DNA from: Diploptera punctata
Lineage: Eukaryota > Arthropoda > Insecta > Blattodea > Blaberidae
Assembly (NCBI GenBank): GCA_030220185.1
Contig: JASPKZ010008350.1
Span: 1,708,501-1,772,500, forward strand
Direction of reading: 5' to 3'
Length of the DNA stretch: 64,000 nt
Below are positions 44,248 through 53,429 of this stretch, one piece after another. Positions within the stretch are counted from its first letter, which is position 1. The number at the start of each line of letters is the position of its first letter. A program made the translations under genes and the position numbers. The notes under the pieces are model-generated. The model was given only the letters and a program-made list of their open reading frames with translations, was not told the DNA's origin and did no database searches.

Positions 44248-44452
44248 TATACAATCTGGTAGCTGTATTTCTTGGAGAGTCATTCACTGCAAAATAAGGC
44301 TATGACCTATTCAGGATGTTAAAAAGGAGGCACTTTTTTATTATGATAAACTTCAGTTAGTAAATTCTAGGCGAAACACGACTGTGATTAGTTGTAAATC
44401 AAAAATCAATTAAATGTGATTGGTCATTGGCTCCCATTTGGGGCATGAGTTA
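44248..44452 (+). repeat. dispersed repeat R1, copy 2
   Basis: It matches 16697-16905 in inverted orientation from ATACAATCTGGTAGC to CATTTGGGGCATGAG. No coding capacity. Confidence 0.7.
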
Positions 44453-45117
44453 AATAGTTTGTGTAAATATATTTTACTTGTTAAAGTTTTCACTTTATTT
44501 GATATTTTCATATTTTACAATCGCTATGGCTGTTAATTATATATCTATTAAACTTGTGGAATATTAGATTAGCGAAATTTTAAATAAACATATAATTATT
44601 CACGCTTTCACAACCGTAAAAGTAGGTCTCAAGCTGACCCTTGAGGATATTAGACAATCTCTGGCGAAACATAAGTGTAATGACCACACCGTTTGAGGAT
44701 TGCAAAGCATCAAAAGAGTCATAAGTTATGACCACGGCCAAAATACATGCAAAAGTTTTCTCAACATTATATAGAAATTATTATTTTTAAATTTTAGGTC
44801 GATAACACAGCTCTACAAAAAGAAAATTCTTGTCCTGGATATCTCAGCGAATTTCTATGTTTTCAAGTGCACAGTTTACGAATATATTCATGAAAGTGCT
44901 GAATGTGCTCTAGTTTTTAAGATTTTTGCGTATCTTATATCTTAAACAGTAAACGGCTTGTTACTAATAAAATTTATGTTTCCAGTCATGATTTGATTTC
45001 TGCGCATTTTTTTTCGCGTATACAAACATCACGTGATCCCCACTTACACACCCCTCACTCCGCACATCAGCCGTGATCTCAGTTATTTTACAAAATTAAA
45101 GTACTCAGGACGTGCAT

Positions 45118-45655
45118 CTGGATATGATAAAACAATTCGTCAAAGCGTTTGACAAGGAAGGAAAATTTTTCAAATACATTTGTAAAAAATTTCCTAAGCT
45201 CAGTATGTAAAAGTTAAAAGGCGGAATATTTGATTGTCCTCAAATTCGGCAATTGATGAAAGATGTAAATTTTATCAAACTTATGACTGTTCTGGAAAGT
45301 GAAGCTTGGACGGGTTTTGTATTGGTAGTAGAACATTTCCTAGGTAACTATAAATCACCAAATTATAAAGAAATTGTGCAATACATGTTGACAAGCTTCA
45401 AGATTATGGGAGCAAATATGAGTATAAAGTTACACTTTCTCAACAGTCACCTGGATAGAATTCCGGATAATTTAGGAAATTATAGCGACGAACAGGGAGT
45501 GCGCTTTCACTAGGATCTAAAAGTAATGGGAGAAAGGTATCAGGGTAGATGGGACCGTCACATGACGGCAGATTACTGCTGGTCTTTAAAAATAAATTGT
45601 CCCCTAAAACATAGAAGAAAATCTTATAAAAGGCGTTTCACTGAAGTATAACATG
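45118..45655 (+). pseudogene. transposon-borne ORF of unknown function (conserved 'ADYCW' protein)
   Basis: One frame runs HLDMIKQFVKAFDKEGKFF, KYICKKFPKLSM, stop, KLKGGIFDCPQIRQLMKDVN, then KLMTVLESEAW, VVEHFLGNYKSPNYKEIVQ, GANMSIKLHFLNSHLDRIP, EQGVRFH, stop, DLKVMGERYQGRWD, MTADYCWSLK, RRKSYKRRF. Only two stops break about 175 codons; 45253-45513 is open. I recall similar proteins from many repeat-rich invertebrate genomes, always without assigned function. It is probably part of a mobile element. A second fragment is at 29105-29245. Confidence 0.6.
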
Positions 45656-45723
45656 AGTTTTTGATATTTTTTCTTTTTATTTACGTCGGTGTATACTAAT
45701 TTTTCAAAAAAACAATTTGAGAT

Positions 45724-45728
<5 letters not shown>

Positions 45729-45752
<24 letters not shown>
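45729..45752. repeat. (TA)n microsatellite
   Basis: About 12 TA units. Confidence 0.95.
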
Positions 45753-45760
<8 letters not shown>

Positions 45761-46007
45761 TTTCCGATTTTTGTAGTGTAAAATGAAAATAAAGATTAAA
45801 AAAACCAGAGCAAATCTTCCAAAATCATTGATAGTTTCATGAATTATGAGCGTAAATATATCCGAAATTAATCGTATATCAAGGGCAAAAAAACCACTGT
45901 TGACTAATGTAATGTATAAATGTTCTTGAATGCAGGCTTTCACGGCCGGTAATCATAATGTTGAGTGATTCCGGGTTATGTGGCCGTGGTCCATAGTTGG
46001 TGTTGAT

Positions 46008-46050
46008 ACCAGACGTTTCGCCCTCAACTGCGGAGGGCATCTTCAGTGGC
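46008..46050 (-). ncRNA. hammerhead ribozyme candidate, left Penelope arm
   Basis: Mirror image of 46945-46987: stem I GCCA/UGGU, CTGAAGA, stem II GCCCUC/GAGGGC, GAAA, stem III ACGU, triplet GUC. Confidence 0.6.
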
Positions 46051-46058
46051 GAGTGCTT

Positions 46059-46513
46059 CTAGGCGTGTTTCTGGTCGGAAGATCTACTTAGAGTGAGCGC
46101 TGCGGACGTTGTGGACGTTGTATTAGTGGTGGGTGCAGGGCGAGTGGGCGTGGCTCTTGCTGATTGGCTAATGGTCGTCTCCTTGTTGTCCCTAGTGTTA
46201 ATGCATTTATTTTCTAGTGTATGATACCAGGCCTTAGCCAGTTTGATACCTTCCTCTTTTCTGTTGATATTTCCCTTATGCTTGTATATTTCTATAGCCT
46301 CTCGGTATAATCTAGGGAAATAGTAGGAAGTTGTGGCTAAAACTTGTGTATCGTCGAATAGAATCTGGTGTCCATTCATAATGGCATGTTCTGCTACAGC
46401 TGATTTATCCATTTCTCCTTGTCTGCAGTTTCTTTTATGTTCTAGTAAACGGGTGGCTATACTTCTTTTCGTGGTCCCTATATATGATTTACCACACGAA
46501 CATAAATCATATA
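46059..46513 (-). CDS. GIY-YIG endonuclease domain of a Penelope-like element (left arm, 5'-truncated)
   Basis: The minus-strand frame from the dimer junction reads YDLCSCGKSYIGTTKRSIA, then RLLEHKRNCRQGEMDKSAV, AEHAIMNGHQILFDD, YREAIEIYKHKGNINRKEEG and KLAKAWYHTLENK, to a stop at 46059. YIG, the Arg in TKRSIATR, the His/Lys in LLEHKR and the Glu in REAIEI match the catalytic layout of Penelope-type GIY-YIG nucleases, including the CSC-like entry. There is no RT upstream and no own start codon. The ATG of the longer frame lies in the antisense of the other arm, so it is not the real start. It is likely nonfunctional. Confidence 0.75.
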
Positions 46514-46971
46514 TAGGGACCACGAAAAGAAGTATAGCCACCCGTTTACTAGAACATAAAAGAAACTGCAGACAAGGAGAAATGGATAAATCAGCTGTAG
46601 CAGAACATGCCATTATGAATGGACACCAGATTCTATTCGACGATACACAAGTTTTAGCCACAACTTCCTACTATTTCCCTAGATTATACCGAGAGGCTAT
46701 AGAAATATACAAGCATAAGGGAAATATCAACAGAAAAGAGGAAGGTATCAAACTGGCTAAGGCCTGGTATCATACACTAGAAAATAAATGCATTAACACT
46801 AGGGACAACAAGGAGACGACCATTAGCCAATCAGCAAGAGCCACGCCCACTCACCCTGCACCCACCACTAATACAACGTCCACAACGTCCGCAGCGCTCA
46901 CTCTAAGTAGATCTTCCGACCAGGAAACACGCCTAGAAGCACTCGCCACTGAAGATGCCCTCCGCAGTTGA
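46503..46971 (+). CDS. GIY-YIG endonuclease domain of a Penelope-like element (right arm, 5'-truncated)
   Basis: Plus-strand mirror copy: KSYIGTTKRSIATRLLEHKR through LAKAWYHTLENK to a stop at 46969-46971. Near the end a one-base difference from the left arm changes the last residues (ETRLEALATEDALRS). It starts abruptly at the dimer junction, where the CSCG residues of the left copy are replaced by PHEH. Confidence 0.75.
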
Positions 46972-46987
46972 GGGCGAAACGTCTGGT
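46945..46987 (+). ncRNA. hammerhead ribozyme candidate, right Penelope arm
   Basis: Stem I GCCA (46945-46948) pairs with UGGU (46984-46987). The core is CTGAAGA (46949-46955), stem II GCCCUC/GAGGGC, GAAA (46976-46979). Stem III is the self-complementary ACGU and the cleavage triplet is GUC (C at 46983). Hammerheads with very short, dimer-forming stem III are known from Penelope-like elements. This is the best-formed example in the window. Confidence 0.65.
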
Positions 46988-47118
46988 ATCAACACCAACT
47001 ATGGACCACGGCCACATAACCCGGAATCACTCAACATTATAAATGTTCTACTTGAAATACACCATAAAGGAAATATAACAGTTTTCTGAGAATGTAATTA
47101 CAGTATTGTATGTTTCAG

Positions 47119-48043
47119 GGTTCTGCGCTGAATCACCAGATCCAATTCGTCATAATCGAAGCAAGCAAAAGCACCAGAATTTACAAAACACGAAGTCTCG
47201 CTCACTAAAACACAAACCTCTTCGAAACCAGGAAATACTTCTACAACATGGTCGCCAACTACAACAGAGAAACCTACTACAGTTGTAAATTCATCTTCTG
47301 TGAAAATCATCGAACAACCTGCGAAAATGTTACTGTACGATCATAAAGAATTATATTTAACTGAGGATTCTAATGGAACCAGCGAAGAATTAAAGAGAAA
47401 TTCTCGTGTGACAGTTATCGAGAAATTATCTGAGGATGGCAAGGAGAAAATTGAGCTGGAACTCAAATCTTATGCAACGCCTGAAAATACTACTGCTGTT
47501 ATAGAATTAGTTCCCGATCAGCCGGTCACTAATAGTTTTGCTAAAACATACCCAACACAAAATTTTCCTTATTATCCCACAGGAAACCGAATTAGTGGTC
47601 CATACTATGGATACCCTGTACATTATGGTATTCCATACGTCCCATCTGAAGAAAGAGTTCTGACTTCTAACTTTGCAAACAGCTACTCTCCAAATTCTGC
47701 ATATTATTATCCTTATCCTATTCAATCATTAGCTCAACAATCAAATTTACCACGGCCTTCTAATTCGTTCACTAACTTCTTCCGAAATTTGGGTTCTAAG
47801 CCAACTGACACACAATCTAATCAATTAAAATCTTATTCGGCTACAGATTCTATACAAAATTCCAAAACAAACGCAAATTATTCCAAATTATTAGGAAAAC
47901 ATGAAAATATTAGCTTCCCAAAATATGTATTAGCCCCTTTAAAAATAGGACAGAGTTCTCCAACCACTAATAAGATAATTAAAATTATCACTCCATCTTA
48001 TTACCTAAGAACTCATCCTAAATTGGAATGGGTGCCTTTATAG
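47119..48043 (+). CDS. exon 2 (terminal) of a secreted Tyr/Pro/Thr-rich protein
   Basis: An acceptor TGTATGTTTCAG (to 47118) is followed by a frame that, joined to exon 1 in phase 1, continues G-FCAESPDPIRHNRSKQ. The rest of the exon is open one frame away: KAPEFTKHEVSLTKT, a Ser/Thr/Pro-rich stretch (TSTTWSPTTTEKPTT), a charged stretch (from the ATG at 47300 the frame has 247 codons), a Tyr/Pro-rich core (FPYYPTGN, GPYYGYPVHYGIPYVP, YYYPYPI), an Asn/Ser-rich part and the end YLRTHPKLEWVPL. A one-base loss near 47156-47170 within AAGCAAGCAAAAGCA, or use of an acceptor at 47165 or 47177, would reconcile the frames. No known domain. A cuticle, silk or secretion-type structural role is only a guess from composition. 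Confidence 0.6.
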
Positions 48044-48057
48044 ATCTATTGCAACCA

Positions 48058-48096
48058 CGTTAAAGGCCTTCTAGACCTGTCTCGGTATGGAGTTGT
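48058..48096 (+). mobile_element. family 4 SINE 3' end inside the 3' UTR
   Basis: AAAGGCCTTCTAGACCTGTC, TCGGTATGGAGT matches the end of the SINE at 26222-26630. It lies 15 bp after the stop codon. Confidence 0.65.
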
Positions 48097-48274
48097 TAGT
48101 AGTAAAACAGCAAAAAAGTAGTTCGGATAAGATTACTATTTAAAGAATATGATTGATATAAATTAATATCATTTTATATCACTACCATTTTGTAGATACT
48201 GTGAATTACTATGAAGAGGATATGATTATTTTGTATTTTTATATATTTGCCTTTTATATAAATATCCTTCAAAA

Positions 48275-48280
48275 AATAAA
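48275..48280 (+). terminator. polyadenylation signal for the split gene
   Basis: AATAAA lies 232 bp after the stop codon, with an AC/T-rich stretch downstream. It suits a short 3' UTR, but AATAAA is frequent in AT-rich DNA. Confidence 0.4.
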
Positions 48281-48299
48281 ACCAACTTTCAAAACACCT

Positions 48300-50250
48300 C
48301 TCTATATGTTTTATGTCAAAAAAGTGTAAAAAAATTATTAACTAGGTAATTATATATGTAGGTATATTTTAATTGAATATCGTTACCATTTATTCGACAT
48401 TTTAGTAGCAAAAAAAGTCGACCTACATGTGCTTTCACAAATCTACGACTTTAGTTCTACTAAATTTAACCTTGATTAATACTAAATTAGACAATTAAGT
48501 ACATATTTGCCTTTAGTATTATATATTGCATTTTTAAATATGCCTTAGTCTCGAAGCATACGACACTTCATTGGAATATCATAATTATTAAGCATATTTT
48601 ACGAGCCTGTTTATATTTAAGTTTTACTACAGGTTACTAATCATTCCTAACACTTTTTGGTTCTCATTCACACGATTTGTTGATGAATTCATCTATTACA
48701 ATGACATGAATTTAATTAAGTAACAATTTTAAGAAAATATTAGTAAAATACTTGGTAATTACGAAAAGCTGTTCTTTTTGTTAAATCACAGATTTTTGAT
48801 AACATTCTAAGTAGTGCTTGTTAGAATGTAACTGAGCCGGAATTTGAACCCATGACCTCCAGTACTCAAATATTCGTACTTTAAAGCCTGACAACCGTGA
48901 GTCTGGACCACTTTTGCTAGGTAATCTAATACCATTGAGATCTCAACAATATTACCTCCATTTTAATATATTCAATTAAATAATAGATGACGATAAAGTA
49001 ATAACGCAAACTCAATTGTTTACCTGGAAACTTAGTAGATGAACCAAACAAAATATACGAAGCTATTTTTTTACTTATGTCTTGTACTACCGATTAGTAT
49101 GATTTTTTTAAAGTAATATACCTAAGTGAGGGGAGTATTTAAAAAATAATTAATTAGTTTTAATCACTGGTAACCTGGCTACGATATGATTAGCAACCAA
49201 TGCGCGATTTGTTAGTTTAGGTGTTAACTTTATAGAAAAAAAGGAAACTCTCATCCAAATAACAGATGAGGATGCGTAAATTTTAGTCGGAATCCTATAC
49301 TAAAGGGACTGTCGCTCATTTAACTCTCAAGTCAATCTTGTACAGTTATCTGTTTTGTATAATTAATTTTCCTCTATCAAACAATGACATTTAATCAATG
49401 TCATTGCTAGTTTTATTTTCAATTGTTTTCTATTTTGTTCTATTTCTTCACTTTTGACGAAATCAACACATATTTCATATACCAATTAAGAATGATGGCA
49501 GATTGCATGCTTTTGGATAAAATGAAGGGTTGAAAATATCAGGAATTGAATTTTTTTTTCTATTGTGATAAGTGACTAGTTTGAAATTTTTGACAAAGGG
49601 CTTTTATGCTAATTTTAATTCAATAACCATTATTATGAAAGTTTAAGAATATAGTAAAATGCAGTATAAGTAACGCATATGTTATATAAAATGCCTAATA
49701 GAATTTACAGAAATTACACTTTTCCCTAAAATTGGCAAAAAATCTTAGAATAGTTCACGATGTATGATCATTAATGATTAATTTAATTTTGAAAATTTAT
49801 AAATCAATATTTTTCCGAAAATATATATTAAGTCATAAGTTATAATTAATTGTGAGGAAACTACAACACTATTGAAAAAATTGGACTTAGCCTAATTGTA
49901 GATAGTCATAGTAATTATCACATTTAAAAATATGAAATCTTTACTATTAACTTGTTATTCTCTCTTACAAATATTAATTCTGTTGCCTCACAACGATTTC
50001 ACTGTTGAATTTTCAGTGCAACGTTTTGTAGAAATTTTTTATCATTTCCACTATAATACAACAATTTTTTATGAATTCTGCGTGAATGCATATGATACAG
50101 ATGAATCTTCCATTTTTTATAATAGTATATGTGCTTTATTATAGATTATAATTTGTTTGTAAATTTTTAACGATTCTACAGTTCAGATCATTAGCGTTTC
50201 TATACAAATCTGAGCGTTTAAGGTATAATAAATTTTACCCAAAGGCCTCT
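48300..50250. other. mostly unassigned AT-rich DNA
   Basis: The one recognisable piece is a tRNA-like SINE head on the minus strand at about 48828-48925 (B box GGGTTCAAATTCC in sense). The 70-codon frame at 49932-50144 starts with a hydrophobic stretch but shows no family and is probably chance. Confidence 0.4.
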
Positions 50251-50254
50251 TATT

Positions 50255-50680
50255 TCAGGACTGAGATTCTTTTTCGTGCCATTTTAATGGAATAGAGGTT
50301 ACCATGTTCGTCTCTAGTTATGAGGTTCGCAGATTCAAGCCCAGTCAGCGTCAACGGATATTTAAAGCAAAAAAATCCTTCGAAGTGGGAAATAAAGCCA
50401 TGATGCCATGTCATAGGTTCTACTTGTAGTTGTTTCATTACATCCTCACTACATTTATATAAATTGTTAACAGTCCATTAAATAGGTAAACACAATCATC
50501 TTACTACGAAGAAAATATGACACTAATGGTATGAGACACGTAAAAATCTCAAGCCTGAAAAAGAGGGCTCTGGGCGTACTTTGTCAGTCCTTTCATACCT
50601 ATATTTGAATTGCGACTCTAATGACCTAGCTGTTAAGGAGCGCCCTTAAATAAATGCACTAATACATGGGTTAACGTAGT
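50255..50680 (+). mobile_element. diverged tRNA-derived SINE, family 3-like
   Basis: The head ATGGAATAGAGGTTACCATG and B box GATTCAAGCCC are followed by AAATCTCAAGCCTGAAAAAG, GGGCTCTGGGCG and GACCTAGCTGTTAAGGAGCG. The 3' block matches 62830-62900 and family 3. Confidence 0.6.
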
Positions 50681-50699
50681 ATAACGAAAAAATCCCAGC

Positions 50700-50815
50700 A
50701 CTAGCGTACAACTAACAACCTCAAGGAAGAAGAGGTGAGCGACGTCCAGATGGTTGTAACATTGTGAAGACGGAACAGGCAAGAATACCTAATCCCTGCA
50801 AGGAAGATGACGATT
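50700..50815 (+). mobile_element. family B-like retrotransposon tail
   Basis: CAAGGAAGAAGAGGTGAGCG, ACGTCCAGATGG corresponds to a GRRGERRPDG tail, followed by GACGGAACAGGCAAGAATACC and GGAAGATGACGATTGA, the family B 3' signature. Confidence 0.5.
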
Positions 50816-51161
50816 GATACAGTAAGTTCGTAAGAATTGATACAGATTAATAAAATTGAAGTATATTATATTATAATTAATGTATAAAGTGAAAGAGGTC
50901 ATATTTGGGATACTTGCAATATTTCAATCTACACAGTTTTTTACAATAAAAGTTATTATTATTATTATTATTATCGTATCATTATTGTTGTTACCCTATA
51001 AAATGTTGTTTGTACATGAAATTTACATTGCTACATTTATCTTATCTTTAACTGTTTATAATTAGTATAGTGTATATCTATATTTGTCAAATATTTATTT
51101 GTATTTGTGCTGGTTGAGTGGAAGAGAGGGCCCTATGGCCTTAACTCTGCCAGAATAAATA

Positions 51162-51170
<9 letters not shown>

Positions 51171-51207
<37 letters not shown>
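51171..51207. repeat. (ATT)n microsatellite
   Basis: About 12 units. It follows GTGGAAGAGAGGGCCCTATGG, then AATAAATAAAG, which looks like the end of an old retroposed sequence. Confidence 0.9.
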
Positions 51208-51799
51208 TAATTTTTAAACAGATTCACTGATTAAAATCATATAACGCTTCTACTCCCATTGTTAATGTAAAGATATAGTATATTGCGATACGAGTGTGGC
51301 GAACACTTGATTATGGATCGAGGAAATGTTTTAAAAAACGAACCTGCTTGCGCCGAGTTTTTTTTGTAAATTTCTGAGATTCCGTTATGTATTTACCACA
51401 TGAGTATTGCATGCTATGTTTTGCACTATGTGTATTTATTTTAGTAATTAAGATATTAGCTAAAATATTTAATAAATATAGTTGAAGACAAATGTTAGAT
51501 TTCAGAAGGTGAATCGGGTATATTGTTGCTATGGAGAAATAATAAGTACTGTTGGTCATGTCGCCATCTTATATTTGTTAAAACTGTAAAACCAATTTGA
51601 TTTGGAATTTATTTCTGATTATGGAGAAGGTTTCACGGTAGTCGATGTGTGCAATGATGACGAACTAGATGAGGCGTGGAAACCTGGCTGTGATGATTTA
51701 ATACAATTGCAGTATCACTATCAATATTTAAAAATAAATGTTTTTACTTACCGTACTAATGCTTTTGGTAATTTTTAAAGTATTTAGATTTATTTTGTA
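51208..51799. other. unassigned AT-rich DNA
   Basis: No gene or repeat is recognised. Confidence 0.4.
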
Positions 51800-51990
51800 G
51801 TCCACCGCTGTGGTCTCGGGGTAGCGTGCTGCCTTGTCACGCAGCGGGCCCGGGTTCAATCCCCGGTCGGGATAGTTTTTCTGGGTGAGGTTTTTATCGG
51901 GGTTTTTCCTCACCTGTAAGACAAATGTCAGGAAAACTTTAAGGCCCAAACGGTCCCCGAAATCATATGACCATCGCAATCATCATCATT
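51800..51990 (+). mobile_element. tRNA-derived SINE, family 1, 5' half
   Basis: Head GTCCACCGCTGTGGTCTCGG, B box GGGTTCAATCCCC, through AAACGGTCCCCGAAATC and ATCATCATC. The 3' half is replaced by other sequence from about 51990. Confidence 0.85.
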
Positions 51991-52074
51991 CATATTCATC
52001 TTGGATTAGGATTAGGATTAGGGACTCTCCTGGCGCAGCACTTATTATCATCATCATCCATCATATCATCGGGG

Positions 52075-52185
52075 CAACGTAACCCCGCCTTCCAGGCGCC
52101 CCAACCTCAGAAGTGGGTTACAAATACGCCATGCCAGAAGAGAAACCAGGAATGTCTAAAAGACAAACCTGGGGCATTTGGAATA
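52075..52185 (+). repeat. dispersed repeat R2, copy 1
   Basis: AACGTAACCCCGCCTTCCAG, GCGCCCCAACCTCAGAA, GTGGGTTACAAATACG and AAGACAAACCTGGGGC match 62515-62620 in the same order. It could be the 3' part of a SINE. Confidence 0.6.
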
Positions 52186-52309
52186 TATATATATATATAT
52201 ATTGTTTTTATAGCAACCAAGAATATATGCGGGAATGTCAAATTACGATACACATCAACAATAACAGCAAGTATACACTATTACTTACATAGTGCAAAAA
52301 ATATGCTTA

Positions 52310-52954
52310 TATAAATATAAACACGCTACAGTTTATTAATAAACACGATAATAGCCTAAATGAATCACACTACGTATATCATTATATCTTCTTTAGTTTT
52401 TATTTTGTGAATTCAATGATGAGGCCTATAAAACGATAGTAGCCTCTAACACATTCAAAGAAAATAAAAAAAAACTTTCATATAAATTAAGATCATTTTA
52501 TGTTAACATAAATATTCTTGTAACGACGCAGTATACTCACAAGCATATGTTTTGGCAATTTATACCGAGGAAAAGAAAGCCATTATGTGACTTCTTATTG
52601 TGAATACAATGCGGAGTAACATCTTGGCTTGTATTACTGCGGCAGGCTTTGAAAATGCTAATCTTTAACCACAATTTCATAGCATGCGCAATCTAAGTGT
52701 TATTAATATGGTAATAAGTAGCTGCAATATTTCTTGAAATTAAGATGGGGTGGTATTTTAGGAAGGAACATGAAATTCTGGAAGAGCGCAAAATATTAAT
52801 TAATATGATATTATAAATTAAGTAATTAGAAATACATTGGCAAAGAAGCAGATTTAATTATGCAAAAATTTGAACATAAATTCCTCAGTAGAATATTTGG
52901 GCTCATAAGTGAACATTAAGGATGCAAAATAAGTCCTCTGATTAGCTATCTAAC
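52310..52954. other. unassigned AT-rich DNA
   Basis: No gene or repeat is recognised. Confidence 0.4.
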
Positions 52955-53072
52955 TAACTCACTGGCACTATCGAGCCCATAGCTTCATGACCGCGCGGAC
53001 ATAAGATCCCCATACACCCCTATTCTGAGCTAATATTTTTAAATAATTTCCTGTATAATATACTTTCCTCAG
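52955..53072 (-). mobile_element. family A retrotransposon 3' fragment
   Basis: The 3' end is at the low coordinate (AACTCACTGGCACTATCGAG). The match stops at CTTTCCTCAG, where the SINE at 53073 begins and after which it does not resume. Confidence 0.8.
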
Positions 53073-53412
53073 TTCACCGCTGTGGTCTCGAGGTAGCATG
53101 CTGCCTTGTCACGCAGCGGGCCCGGGTTCGATCCCCGGTCCGGACAGTTTTTCTGGGTGAGGTTTTAATCGGGGTTTTTCCTCACCTGTAAGACAAATGT
53201 CAGGAAAACTTTAAGGCCGAAACGGTCCCCGAAATCATATGGCCACCATCATCATCATTATCCTTATCATCATCATCAACATCCTTCACCGGTGTGGAAA
53301 GCAACGGGAAGCTACCACACCTACAATTCTCTAGAGAAGCTGCAAAGCATAGCATGTAAAATGCTATGATTGCAGTGAAAGACCTGCCTCGGGTAGAATT
53401 ACTATGGATGGG
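53073..53412 (+). mobile_element. tRNA-derived SINE, family 1, full length
   Basis: TTCACCGCTGTGGTCTCGAG, B box GGGTTCGATCCCC, (ATC)n internal run, ACCGGTGTGGAAAGCAACG, end ACTATGGATGG, followed by (TA)n. Confidence 0.9.
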
Positions 53413-53429
53413 TATATATATATATATAC

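Larger units (their letters stand above)
45935..47040. mobile_element. Penelope-like element, head-to-head inverted dimer of 3' ends
   Basis: 45956-47040 is an inverted repeat with arms of about 535 bp, nearly identical (I saw one substitution and one 1-bp indel), around an 11-nt loop (46492-46502). Each arm carries the GIY-YIG coding end followed by the same terminus with a hammerhead-like fold. AGGCTTTCACGGCCGG (45935-45950) borders only the left side. GIY-YIG endonuclease downstream of an RT is diagnostic of Penelope-like elements. The RT is absent here. Confidence 0.85.
24726..47118 (+). other. proposed 22.4-kb intron 1
   Basis: It starts GTAGGT and ends TGTATGTTTCAG. It holds many transposable-element pieces in both orientations, listed separately, and no other convincing exon. 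The position is conditional on the exon pairing being right. Confidence 0.45.

Noticed and set aside
46333..46661. Two long overlapping, nearly identical proteins on opposite strands starting MAKTCVSSN
   Set aside because: The first about 50 residues are antisense reading of the opposite arm. Only the part from the YIG motif onward is the real GIY-YIG sequence.
49932..50144. Possible small secreted protein (hydrophobic start)
   Set aside because: Short, AT-rich and without cysteine pattern, splice sites or homology that I recognise. Chance is the simpler explanation.
52008..52031. Telomere-like GGATTAGGATTAGGATTAGG
   Set aside because: The insect telomere unit is TTAGG (5 nt). This is a three-copy 6-nt repeat of GGATTA, too short and of the wrong period.
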